The notes under the pieces: generated by a model
The model's database searches: none
What the model was told of the DNA's origin: nothing
What the model saw: the letters and a program-made list of their open reading frames with translations, nothing else
Assembly (NCBI GenBank): GCA_963799975.1
Contig: CAWCZF010000006.1
Location: forward strand, 4,092,001-4,156,000
DNA length: 64,000 nucleotides
Reading direction: 5' to 3'
From: Actinoallomurus sp963799975
GTDB taxonomy: Bacteria > Actinomycetota > Actinomycetes > Streptosporangiales > Streptosporangiaceae
Translations under genes and position numbers: made by a program
In this document: piece by piece, positions 1 through 8,500 of the stretch
Numbering within the stretch: position 1 is the stretch's first letter
How the letters are laid out: each line of letters opens with the position of its first letter

Positions 1-2709
1 CCACGCCTGCGCAGCAGGGGACGACGCGTCAGGAGCCTCGGCCCCCGACCAAGCCTGAACACCAAGCGGTGGTGGTGTGTCGGAGGGTTCAACCCCCGAC
101 CAGCCCTGCCCAGCCGAGGCCGGCGGCGTATCAGAAGGCTCAACTCCCGACCAAGCCTGCCCAGTCGACGGTGGCGGCGTGTCGGAGGCCTCAGTCCCAG
201 ACCAGCCCTGCCCAGCCGACGGCGGCGTGTCAGAAGGCTCAGCCCCCGACCATGCCTTTGTCGCCGGAGGCAACGGGATCGCCCGACCCGGCTCGCGCTC
301 GCCCGAACCCGGCGCGCCGGTCGCGCCCCCACCTGCACCCGACCACGCCTGTCCGGCAGGCGACGATGTACCGGGGCGCTCGGCTCCCGGCCACGGCTGA
401 GCGGCGGGCGGCGGCGTGTCGGAGGGCTCGGCGCCCGACCATGCCTGTGTCGCGGGGGGCAATGGGATCGCTCGGCCGGGTTCGCGCGCGCTCGAACCCG
501 GCGTTCCCGTTTCGCGCTCGCTCGAACTCGACGTTCCCGCCTCGCGGGCGTCCGTTCCGGACCACACCCGCGTCGCCGGAGGAGACGCAGGCGGGCTCTG
601 CTCCGCCGGGCCCGTCCCATGCCACGCTTCCGTGGCGGGGGGCGGCGAGGTGTCCGCGGGTTCGTCCGATCCCGGCCAAGCCTCGGTCGCGGGCGGCGGC
701 CCCATCGCGTGCCCGCCGGTACCGGACCAGGCACGAGTCGCCGGCGGCGCCGCGGGTCGACCAGGTGCCTCGGCTTCGGCGCCCCGCCACGCCTCGGTCG
801 CAGGCGGCGGAGTCACCCTCCCGGGTGTCCCAGGTCCGGCCTGGGGTTCGAGGCCCTCGGCCCCGGACCATGCCTGGGTCGCCGGAGGTGTACCCGGCGG
901 ACGCTCGCCTGTGCCCGACCACGCCTCCGTCGCAGGAGGCGAACCAGGAGTACCCGGCGCACGCTCGGCCGTTCCCGACCACGCCTCCGTCGCAGGAGGC
1001 GAAGCAGGAGTACCGGTGGTTCCTCCGGCACTGCCGCCTGCCACACCAGCGCCGCCGCCACCCGCACCGGCACCGGCCGACCAGGCGGGTGACTCGGGGT
1101 GGCCCGGCTGGGCTTCGTCCCATGCCTCCGACGAAGGCGGCACGGCGGCGGCGGGCGGGGACGACGGGGCGGCCCAGGCCGGTGCCTGGCCCGGAGGGCC
1201 GGTCGGCGGGCGCTGGGCCAGCGACGGGACGCTGGGTGTGGGGTCGGCCAAGCCCGGGTTCGAGGGGTACTGCTTGGCGAGCGGCGCTATGCCCGGGGCC
1301 GGTGAGGCCGATTCGGAGGAGGACGAGGCCGACGTCGCGCGGCGGGGGCCGATGATTTCGGCCAGGATCGCGACCGAGGACGGGAAGCCGCGCGGCCGGG
1401 CCGGGATGCCGCCGCCGAGGCGGCACCACGCGAGGTCCGCGCCGTACATCGTGGCCAGGAGTGTGTTGCGCGCGGCGGGGCCGGCCTCGTCCATGTGCTC
1501 GCGCAGGGGGCGTGGCACGCGGTCGCCCTCCGGCCAGAAGCGGCGCAGTGGATGGTCCGGCTGGGTCAGCATCGCCCGCATCACCTCGCCGACCTGCGGG
1601 TCCAGCCAGCCGATGACCTGGCTGGAGACCTCCTGGCGTACGACCGCCAGGTCGGCGGCGAGGAGAGCGGCGGCGATCAGCCGTGGCTCGACGTAACCGC
1701 GTTCGGACGGGTCGCCGGCCGCGGGTGTCACGGCGGTGGCCAGGTCGTAGTAGCAGTTGCGGAAGTGCTCACCGGCCGACGCCTCGACGCGCAGGGCCGG
1801 GGCCAGGCTCGGCGGGCAGCGGGTGAGCCACTGCTGGACCACGGCCTGGTCGCCGTACGAGAGTGCGCCGTAGTCGACCGTGGGGTTCTGGAGCGTCACG
1901 CCGAGCATGGCGATCAGGGCGTCCGCGCGCGGCTGGAAGCGTACGTCCTCGCGCACGGCACTGGCCATCGCCCACATGGTGCGCAGGACGACCACGGCCG
2001 ACTCGACGCGGCCGGCTCGCAGCCGCTCGGTGTAGAGGCCGATCAGCGACTCCATCGGCGGCGGCGTCAGCCAGCGGGGGCCATCGATCGACGGGAGGGG
2101 GCGCTTACGGTGTGCCGACCAGAGGCCGAGCAACTGGGAGTCGATGCGCGAGTCGAAGACCGGGGACGTCGCGGACCACAGCATGACGCCCCAGGTCACG
2201 GCGACGGTGCTCGGCACCTCCGGGGAGAACAGCCCCCACCAGTGCGGGTAGTCCGGGGTCGGCAGGGCGGCGGCCGACTCGACGGTCGCCCGTACGCGCG
2301 AGGTGACCTCCGTACGGATGCCGGCGTCGACGAAACCGAGCGCGGCCGGCGGGTCGTAGGCAAGGTCGGGCCCGGTCGGTACGACGTGCGGGGGGACCTG
2401 GGGTACGGGCATGCCCTGCTGGAGCGGGCGCGCGGACATCCGGGTGATGGTCAGGCGCGGCGGCGGGCAGAGGTGCCACTGGCCGTCGGCGGGGGTCCAG
2501 CGGTACCAGCGGCCCCAGGCGCCGAAGAGCCACCAGCTGCCGTCGGGCAGGGCGAGCATCCGGCCCGCGACGAGGGCCTGCCGCTGCTGCGGAGGGGTGC
2601 CGAGCCACCATCCGGCCGACACCATGGCACGCGTGTCACGCTCGGCCGCCGCAAAGGGATCCTGAGCAGCGGACGAGGGTACGTCCCCATATGCCTGCCC
2701 CCAGACCAC
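1..2709 (-). CDS. Large Trp-rich protein with Pro-rich repeat tail, partial (C-terminus beyond window)
   Basis: An uninterrupted reading frame of at least 903 codons leaves the left edge without a stop. An in-frame TGA lies 8 codons upstream of GTG 2709, so the start is that GTG or ATG 2625. Roughly the first 450 residues look folded and are rich in tryptophan (GWWLG near the start, then GSWWLFGAWGRWYRW, later HWWGLF and RTMWAMA). From about position 1345 to the edge the protein becomes low complexity, rich in Pro, Gly, Ser and Ala, with some 20 imperfect copies of a unit like PPATEAWSG or SDTPPPxxGQAWSG. No signal peptide or membrane segment is seen. I do not recognise the family. The conserved AW pair in each repeat suggests a binding or surface-display tail (inference). 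The ORFs on the opposite strand here are shadows. Confidence 0.75.
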   Translation of the reverse strand, partial: MVWGQAYGDVPSSAAQDPFAAAERDTRAMVSAGWWLGTPPQQRQALVAGRMLALPDGSWWLFGAWGRWYRWTPADGQWHLCPPPRLTITRMSARPLQQGMPVPQVPPHVVPTGPDLAYDPPAALGFVDAGIRTEVTSRVRATVESAAALPTPDYPHWWGLFSPEVPSTVAVTWGVMLWSATSPVFDSRIDSQLLGLWSAHRKRPLPSIDGPRWLTPPPMESLIGLYTERLRAGRVESAVVVLRTMWAMASAVREDVRFQPRADALIAMLGVTLQNPTVDYGALSYGDQAVVQQWLTRCPPSLAPALRVEASAGEHFRNCYYDLATAVTPAAGDPSERGYVEPRLIAAALLAADLAVVRQEVSSQVIGWLDPQVGEVMRAMLTQPDHPLRRFWPEGDRVPRPLREHMDEAGPAARNTLLATMYGADLAWCRLGGGIPARPRGFPSSVAILAEIIGPRRATSASSSSESASPAPGIAPLAKQYPSNPGLADPTPSVPSLAQRPPTGPPGQAPAWAAPSSPPAAAVPPSSEAWDEAQPGHPESPAWSAGAGAGGGGAGVAGGSAGGTTGTPASPPATEAWSGTAERAPGTPGSPPATEAWSGTGERPPGTPPATQAWSGAEGLEPQAGPGTPGRVTPPPATEAWRGAEAEAPGRPAAPPATRAWSGTGGHAMGPPPATEAWPGSDEPADTSPPPATEAWHGTGPAEQSPPASPPATRVWSGTDAREAGTSSSSERETGTPGSSAREPGRAIPLPPATQAWSGAEPSDTPPPAAQPWPGAERPGTSSPAGQAWSGAGGGATGAPGSGEREPGRAIPLPPATKAWSGAEPSDTPPSAGQGWSGTEASDTPPPSTGQAWSGVEPSDTPPASAGQGWSGVEPSDTPPPLGVQAWSGAEAPDASSPAAQAW

Positions 2710-2758
2710 CCCGCCATGGTAAACGGACGACCATCACAAAGGCGATCACGAGAAAAGC

Positions 2759-3292
2759 TCAGATCCAGCGAACCTCGCGATGCCGCCGGCATTTCTCGAC
2801 GTACACGTCGGGCGTGAAGGCGAGTACGGCGCGGTCGTCGTCGGTCAGTTCGCGCACGACCTTGCCGGGCATGCCCGCGATGAGGACGCCCGCCGGCATG
2901 GTCTTGCCGGGCGGCACGAGGGCGCCGGCGGCCACCAGCGAGCCCGCGCCGATCCGCGCGCCGCCGAGCACGATCGCGCCGATGCCGATGAGCGAGCCGG
3001 TCTCGACGTACGCGCCGTGCACCATGGCCTTGTGCCCGAGGCTCACCCGATCCTCCAGTACAACCGGCTCCCCCGGGTCGGCGTGCAGGCAGGACAGGTC
3101 CTGGATGTTGCACTCCTCGCCGACGACGATCTCCTCGTCCTCGCCGCGCAGCACCGAGCCATACCAGACGTTGGCCAGCCGCCCGAGCGTCACGCGCCCG
3201 ACGACGACCGCGCCGGGCGCGACCCACGCCTCCGGATGGATCTCGGGTTCGTGTCCGTCCAGCGCACCGCGGAAGTAGTCCGTCACGATCAC
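2759..3292 (-). CDS. Gamma-carbonic anhydrase-like left-handed beta-helix protein
   Basis: 177 residues, full length for the gamma-carbonic anhydrase/transferase hexapeptide family. The middle shows the hexapeptide pattern of a left-handed beta-helix (VAPGAVVVGRVTLGRLANVW, later GIGAIVLGGARIGAGSLVAA). Three histidines sit where metal ligands lie in this family: CLHADPG, SLGHKA and MVHGA. A C-terminal helix follows (ELTDDDRAVLAF). Family members bind zinc or iron as trimers, and many are of unproven carbonic anhydrase activity, so reversible CO2 hydration is the family role rather than proof for this protein. It is a single gene upstream of and in the same direction as the Trp-rich gene; about 50 bp separate them. 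Confidence 0.88.
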   Translation of the reverse strand: MIVTDYFRGALDGHEPEIHPEAWVAPGAVVVGRVTLGRLANVWYGSVLRGEDEEIVVGEECNIQDLSCLHADPGEPVVLEDRVSLGHKAMVHGAYVETGSLIGIGAIVLGGARIGAGSLVAAGALVPPGKTMPAGVLIAGMPGKVVRELTDDDRAVLAFTPDVYVEKCRRHREVRWI

Positions 3293-3530
3293 CGAGTCTA
3301 GAAGCGAGGGCGTACGGTGACGCAGACAGGAGGGTTGACCGAAACGTTCTGAAACGGATGGGCTCGTTCTCCCTACGAGATCACCGTCGAAGCGGTATAT
3401 ATCGTGTGCGTACTCCCGGATTGCGACTGCGGAGAGTCACCGATTCTCACTGGACGCTGCATTCCCCTTGTGCCAGAGGGGTAGATGCGTCAAGAGTCAA
3501 CGCCAGACCTACCTTCAACCCTTTGGGCCA

Positions 3531-4412
3531 ATGAGCAACGAAGCCGAGATCCTGCCAAACCTCCTCCGCGAGGAGACGTTCGAGATCGTCATGCGCGGCT
3601 ACAACCGCCGCCAGGTCGACGAATTCATCGCCCGTACCCGCAACCAGATCCGTGAGCTCGAGGCACGGCTCTCCCGCGCGCTCGATGAGGTCGAGCGGAC
3701 TCGGCGGGAGATGTCCGAGGTTCGCGAGAGCCGCCGGCCCACCGGTGACGACATCAGCGAACGCCTCCGCCAGATCATCAACCTGGCCGAGGAAGAGGCA
3801 CAGTCGAAGCTGGGCGATGCCGACCAGAAGGTCAGCCAGATACGCCAGGACGCCGAAAAAGAGGCCAAGCGCGTCATCGACGAGGCCCACGGCAAGTCCG
3901 AGCGTGCCGTCGCCCAGGCGCAGGAGAACGCCGGTCACATGCTGTCGGCGGCCAAGCAGGAGTCCGAGCGGGTCCTGTCGTCCGCCAAGCAGGAGGCCGA
4001 CAAGCTCCTTCTCGACACCCGCAACGAGGCCGAGCGCACCCTCACGAGCGCCGAGCGCCGCGCGTCGGCGATCAACGAGGACGCCACGGACCGGCTGACG
4101 CGGCTGACCAAGCAGCACTCCCAGGCGCTGGGCCGGCTCGGTGAGATCAGCGAGACGCTCTCCGCGCTCATGCGCACCGAGGAGCGTGCCGGTCCGCTCG
4201 AGGAGATGGTGGACGACCTCATCGGCGGACGCCCCGACGCGCCGGCGCCGCAGGCCGAACAGCGCGGCCCGGCGCAGCCGCCGCGCCAGTCGGCACCGCA
4301 CGCGATGCCGCCCGTACAACCGCACCCGATGCCGGCCGCCGACGAGCCGGAGCCGCCGCGCGTCATGCAGGCCGCGCCCGCGCCCGCCGCCGACGACGAC
4401 CTCGCGGAGTGA
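3531..4412 (+). CDS. DivIVA-domain coiled-coil protein
   Basis: 293 residues from ATG 3531; an upstream in-frame start at 3468 adds 21 residues that look unlike protein. The N-terminus has a DivIVA/GpsB-type segment (ETFEIVMRGYNRRQVDEFIA), the region that in DivIVA proteins binds curved membrane and self-associates. Residues about 45-225 are a long Ala/Glu/Lys/Arg-rich coiled coil with near-repeats such as AKQESERVLSSAKQEADKLL. The last 60 residues are Pro/Ala-rich and probably disordered. In filamentous actinomycetes such proteins (DivIVA, Scy and FilP types) organise polar growth and the cytoskeleton; which of these roles applies here cannot be told. Peptide deformylase follows about 60 bp downstream. 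Confidence 0.85.
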   Translation: MSNEAEILPNLLREETFEIVMRGYNRRQVDEFIARTRNQIRELEARLSRALDEVERTRREMSEVRESRRPTGDDISERLRQIINLAEEEAQSKLGDADQKVSQIRQDAEKEAKRVIDEAHGKSERAVAQAQENAGHMLSAAKQESERVLSSAKQEADKLLLDTRNEAERTLTSAERRASAINEDATDRLTRLTKQHSQALGRLGEISETLSALMRTEERAGPLEEMVDDLIGGRPDAPAPQAEQRGPAQPPRQSAPHAMPPVQPHPMPAADEPEPPRVMQAAPAPAADDDLAE

Positions 4413-4473
4413 GCCGGCGCCTCGGCGGCCGCCGGTCGGCCGCCGAGGCGCCGTGTTCTAGAGTCTTTGTCTC

Positions 4474-5016
4474 GTGGGCCCTCAAAACCGACGCAGGCAT
4501 GACGCGGGCACCGTGCGCCCGATCCGCTACATGGGCGATCCGGTGCTGCGCACCGACGGCGACCCGGTCCGCAGGTTCGACGCGGACCTCAAGCGCCTCG
4601 TCGATGACATGTTCGCCTCCATGTACGCCGCCGACGGCGCGGGCCTCGCGGCGAACCAGATCGGCGTCTCACTCCAGGCGTTCGTCTACGACTGCGCCGA
4701 CGACGAGGACCGCCGCCACGTCGGGCAGGTGCTCAACCCGGTCCTCGTCGAGGCCGACGGCGAGCTGATCGCCGACAACGAGGGGTGCCTGTCACTGCCC
4801 GGCCTGCGCTTTCCCACCCCGCGCCACTCCCGCGCGGTCGTGGAGGGGTTCGACCTGACCGGCGAGCCGATACGCATCGAGGGCACCGGCTATTTCGCGC
4901 GCTGCCTCCAGCACGAGTGCGGCCACCTCAAGGGGAAACTGTACGTCGACACGCTGACGGGCCCGACACGCAAGGAGGCCCTGCGCGCCGTACGTGCCGC
5001 GACCTGGAGCAGCTGA
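4474..5016 (+). CDS. def: Peptide deformylase
   Basis: 180 residues from GTG 4474. Removes the N-formyl group from nascent polypeptides, using a metal ion. All three family motifs are visible: motif 1 GAGLAANQIG, motif 2 EGCLSLPG (the Cys is a metal ligand) and motif 3 QHECGHLKG, which contains the HExxH pair of metal-binding histidines and the catalytic Glu. Motif 3 is unusual in having Gly where most deformylases have Asp (HExDH). Length is normal for bacterial enzymes, with a short basic N-terminal extension. Actinobacteria often carry more than one def gene, so this may be an accessory copy. It converges with the ArfB-like gene; the two stops abut at 5016/5017. Confidence 0.93.
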   Translation: MGPQNRRRHDAGTVRPIRYMGDPVLRTDGDPVRRFDADLKRLVDDMFASMYAADGAGLAANQIGVSLQAFVYDCADDEDRRHVGQVLNPVLVEADGELIADNEGCLSLPGLRFPTPRHSRAVVEGFDLTGEPIRIEGTGYFARCLQHECGHLKGKLYVDTLTGPTRKEALRAVRAATWSS

Positions 5017-5448
5017 TCAGTCGTCGAACCGGCCGGAGCGGCCGCGCTTGATGTCGCCGCGCCGTCGCTTGCCCTCGATGCGGCGCGCCTGCGCGCGCCG
5101 GCTGGGCTTGGTCGGGCGGCGCGCCTTGGGCGGCGGCGCGGTCGCCTCCGCCAGCAGCGCCGACAGCCGCGCCTTGGCCGCCTCGCGGTTGCGCAGCTGC
5201 GAGCGGTGCTCCTCGGCGCGGATGGTGAGCACGCCGTCCACGAGGCGTCCGGCGAGCCGGTCGAGCGCTCGCTCGCGGTACGCCGGCGGCAGCGCCGGCG
5301 ACCCGGCCACGTCGAAGGACAGCTCGGCGGCGGTGTCGCTGGTGTTGACGTGCTGGCCGCCCGGCCCCGACGATCGCGAGAAACGCCAGCGGAGCTCGGC
5401 GTCGGGAACGACGACCGAGCCGCGCACGCGTACCGGATCGGAGGGCAT
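5017..5448 (-). CDS. arfB: ArfB/YaeJ-type peptidyl-tRNA hydrolase
   Basis: 143 residues from ATG 5448. A longer frame to 5604 exists, but its extra 52 residues are low-complexity Arg/Ser/His/Pro coded by an 18-bp tandem repeat. The central motif SSGPGGQHVN carries the GGQ tripeptide that hydrolyses the peptidyl-tRNA ester bond in release factors and in ArfB. Unlike RF1/RF2 there is no codon-recognition domain. The protein ends in a strongly basic tail (KRRRGDIKRGRSGRFDD); in ArfB such a tail enters the empty mRNA channel of stalled ribosomes. The role inferred is rescue of non-stop ribosomes. It abuts the deformylase gene tail to tail. Confidence 0.92.
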   Translation of the reverse strand: MPSDPVRVRGSVVVPDAELRWRFSRSSGPGGQHVNTSDTAAELSFDVAGSPALPPAYRERALDRLAGRLVDGVLTIRAEEHRSQLRNREAAKARLSALLAEATAPPPKARRPTKPSRRAQARRIEGKRRRGDIKRGRSGRFDD

Positions 5449-5510
5449 GGCCCCGATTATCCCCGGCCCACGGCCGGGATGTCGCCCCGTTTTCGCCGCA
5501 CTCGCGGAGT

Positions 5511-5571
5511 GCCGGGCGTGACCTGAGGGCCGGGCGTGACGTGAGGGCCGGGCGTGACGTGAGGGCCGGGT
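5511..5571. repeat. 18-bp tandem repeat, about 3.3 copies
   Basis: The unit gccgggcgtgacgtgagg repeats at 5511, 5529 and 5547, with a partial fourth copy at 5565; the first copy has one substitution. It lies in the gap between the crotonase terminator and the ArfB start. It would lengthen the ArfB frame with Arg/Ser/His/Pro residues if an upstream start were used, which is why the shorter start was chosen. Confidence 0.85.
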
Positions 5572-5579
5572 GCGGCGGC

Positions 5580-5604
5580 GTGAGGGCGGACGGGCCGCCC
5601 TCAC
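5580..5604 (-). terminator. Hairpin terminator downstream of the crotonase gene
   Basis: A perfect 10-bp inverted repeat (gtgagggcgg with ccgccctcac) and a 5-nt loop, ending 10 bp beyond the crotonase stop codon. It has no clear T-run, as is common in high-GC actinomycetes. It probably ends the leftward dehydrogenase-crotonase transcript. Confidence 0.7.
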
Positions 5605-5613
5605 GCGTACCGG

Positions 5614-6396
5614 TTACTCTCCGGACCACTCCGGGCGGCGCTTCTCGGCGAACGCGGCGGCGCCCTCCATCGCGTCCTTGGACCCGAAGACCGGGGCGAT
5701 GATCTCGCCCTGCCGGGCGAACTCCTCCGCGGCCGGCCAGTCGCGCGACTCGACGATGACGCGTTTGGTCGCGGCCAGGGCCAGCGGCGCGTTCTCGGCG
5801 ATCCTGGCGGCCAGTTCGCGTGCCGCCGTGAGTGCCTCGCCCGGCTCGGTGACCCTGTTGACCAGGCCGAGCTCGGCCAGCCGCGCGGCCGGGTAGTGGT
5901 CGCCGCTCAGCGCCAGTTCCATCGCCGCGTGGTACGGAATCCGATGTTGTAGCCGCAAGAGCCCGCCCGCGCCGGCGACGAGGCCGCGCCTGACCTCCGG
6001 CAGGCCGAACTTGGCCGCCGATGACGCCACGATGAGGTCGCAGGACAGCGCCAGCTCGAACCCGCCCGCGAGCGCGTACCCCTCGACCGCGGCGATGACC
6101 GGCTTGGCCGGCGGGCGCTCGGCCATGCCGCCGAAGCCGCGGCCCTCGGCCATCGGGCTGTCTCCGGTCAGGAAGCCCTTGAGATCCATCCCGGCGCAGA
6201 ACGTGCCGCCCGCGCCGGTGAGCACGAGGACCGAGACGTCCTTGCGCGCGTCGAACTCATCCAGTGCGGCCGCGATGCCCTTCGCGACCGCGCCGTTGAC
6301 CGCGTTCTTGGACTTCGGGCGGTTGATGGTGATGACGGCGACGCCGCCGTCGACCTCGGTCAGTACCGCGTCCGAGGCCGGCACTTCGTCCGACAT
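5614..6396 (-). CDS. Enoyl-CoA hydratase/isomerase (crotonase) family protein
   Basis: 260 residues from ATG 6396, chosen over GTG 6402 because a GAGG ribosome-binding site sits about 8 bases before the ATG and is too close to the GTG. Crotonase fold throughout: the oxyanion-hole regions GTFCAGMDLKG and GYALAGGFELALSCDLIVA are clear. One of the two catalytic glutamates of classic hydratases may be represented by the E in KFGLPEVRRG; the second position reads AG, so the exact reaction (hydratase, isomerase or other) is uncertain. It acts on acyl-CoA thioesters, probably in fatty acid or related degradation. It is translated just after the SDR gene with an 10-bp gap, which suggests consecutive steps of one pathway. 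Confidence 0.9.
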   Translation of the reverse strand: MSDEVPASDAVLTEVDGGVAVITINRPKSKNAVNGAVAKGIAAALDEFDARKDVSVLVLTGAGGTFCAGMDLKGFLTGDSPMAEGRGFGGMAERPPAKPVIAAVEGYALAGGFELALSCDLIVASSAAKFGLPEVRRGLVAGAGGLLRLQHRIPYHAAMELALSGDHYPAARLAELGLVNRVTEPGEALTAARELAARIAENAPLALAATKRVIVESRDWPAAEEFARQGEIIAPVFGSKDAMEGAAAFAEKRRPEWSGE

Positions 6397-6406
6397 GCTC
6401 ACGACC

Positions 6407-7180
<774 letters not shown>

Positions 7181-7239
7181 GGCAGGAGGTTACCGGAGTC
7201 GACCGAACGGTATTCTGGTGATCTGACTCACCCCGCAAC

Positions 7240-7719
7240 TCAGTCGCCGTACTGGACCGTGGGCGAATGTCCGTTCCATGACGCGATAACGCAGGATGTA
7301 CGGGTTCCGTGCACGAAGTCGACGCGCAGTAAGCCGACACCCCGCCAGATGTGAACCTCGTACCCCGGGCTGGGAGTGGCCGAAACCAGCCGCGCGGCCG
7401 TGCTCGTCATGGAGAACACCACGCGGCCGCCGCGGACCACATACGTACGGTCGCGCGCGGCGGGAGCGCGCGAGGACGACGCGGACGACGGCGACACGGG
7501 CGCGCGCGACTTCGCGGCCGTCGAGGAGCCGGCCGGCGGTGCCGTCACCGGCGGCGGACTCACGGCGGGCTGGTCGCTGACGATCGGCCGGGCCGGCGAC
7601 GCGCCGAAGACCGCGTTGTGCAACACCGGGCGCGCGCCGAACCAGACCAGCAGCATGGCGAGCGTGGTCGCCCCACTCCAGAGCACCACATATGTCATCA
7701 CACGCCGCATCCACGCCAT
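7240..7719 (-). CDS. Small single-pass membrane protein, unknown
   Basis: 159 residues from ATG 7719, with an AGGGGC-type ribosome-binding site just upstream. One transmembrane helix is near the N-terminus (YVVLWSGATTLAMLLVWFG), followed by a Pro/Ser/Ala-rich linker to about residue 85. A compact C-terminal domain of alternating hydrophobic residues follows (TYVVRGGRVVFSM, YEVHIWRGVGLLRVDF), predicted to lie outside the cell. I do not recognise the family. Its start codon lies only 22 bp from that of the divergent response regulator, so both genes probably share one regulatory region. It could be a target or sensor partner of the two-component system (inference). Confidence 0.72.
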   Translation of the reverse strand: MAWMRRVMTYVVLWSGATTLAMLLVWFGARPVLHNAVFGASPARPIVSDQPAVSPPPVTAPPAGSSTAAKSRAPVSPSSASSSRAPAARDRTYVVRGGRVVFSMTSTAARLVSATPSPGYEVHIWRGVGLLRVDFVHGTRTSCVIASWNGHSPTVQYGD

Positions 7720-7741
7720 CGTGCCCCTTAGAGTACGGATC

Positions 7742-8422
7742 ATGGCGAATGTGCTAGTCGTCGAAGACGACCAGTTCGTACGCTCCGCACTAATCCGCGA
7801 ACTCTCGGCACGCTCCCATGTCGTCCGCAGCGCCAGCACGGCGCTCGACGCCCTGCGCGAGGTGGCCCAAGCGGCGCCGGACGTGGTCGTGCTCGATCTG
7901 GGACTGCCCGACCTCGACGGGGCCGAGGCACTGAAGATGCTCCGGGCCATCTCGGACGTCCCGGTCGTCGTGGCCACCGCACGCGACGACGAGGCCGAGG
8001 TCGTACGGCTGCTGAACGCGGGTGCCGACGACTACCTCGTCAAGCCGTTCTCACCGGAACACCTGACGGCACGTCTCGCCGCGGTCCTGCGCCGTGCGCG
8101 CCGGTCCGCGGCGCCGCCGCAGGTCTGCCAGGTCGGCGGGCTGCGGGTCGACCTCGAAGGACGCGAGGCACACCTGGACGACGCGCCGCTGGACCTGACG
8201 CGGCGCGAGTTCGACCTGCTGGCGCACCTGGCGTTCCGCGCCGGGCAGGTCGTCTCGCGGCGCGAGCTGCTCGCCGAGGTCTGGCGGCAGTCCTACGGCG
8301 ATGACCAGACGATCGACGTGCACCTGTCCTGGCTGCGCCGCAAGCTCGGCGAGACCGCGTCGCGCCCGCGCTACCTGCACACGGTCCGCGGCGTCGGCGT
8401 GAAGCTCCTGGCGCCCGAGTGA
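7742..8422 (+). CDS. OmpR/PhoB-family response regulator
   Basis: 226 residues from ATG 7742. The receiver domain has the acidic pair (VVEDDQF), the phosphoacceptor Asp52 in VVLDLGLPDLDG, a Thr/Ala switch (VATAR) and Lys101 in DDYLVKPF. The C-terminal half is a winged-helix DNA-binding domain (LTRREFDLLAHL, DVHLSWLRRKLGE, TVRGVGVKL). The histidine kinase follows 78 bp downstream, so they form a two-component pair. No good ribosome-binding site precedes the ATG, so the gene may be transcribed leaderless. OmpR-type regulators bind tandem direct repeats, and one such repeat lies just after the kinase gene at 9820-9836. Confidence 0.93.
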   Translation: MANVLVVEDDQFVRSALIRELSARSHVVRSASTALDALREVAQAAPDVVVLDLGLPDLDGAEALKMLRAISDVPVVVATARDDEAEVVRLLNAGADDYLVKPFSPEHLTARLAAVLRRARRSAAPPQVCQVGGLRVDLEGREAHLDDAPLDLTRREFDLLAHLAFRAGQVVSRRELLAEVWRQSYGDDQTIDVHLSWLRRKLGETASRPRYLHTVRGVGVKLLAPE

Positions 8423-8500
8423 GCCGCGGGTGAAGCCCGGACGAGCCGAGCACGGGATGAGCCGTACACGGGCCGGGCGCGGGCGGCTCGCGAGCCGCGG

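Noticed and set aside
69..1355. Rightward ORF of 428 residues and neighbours at the left edge
   Set aside because: Arg/Pro-rich shadow of the leftward repeat-tail gene; the leftward frame is open for over 900 codons and gives regular repeats.
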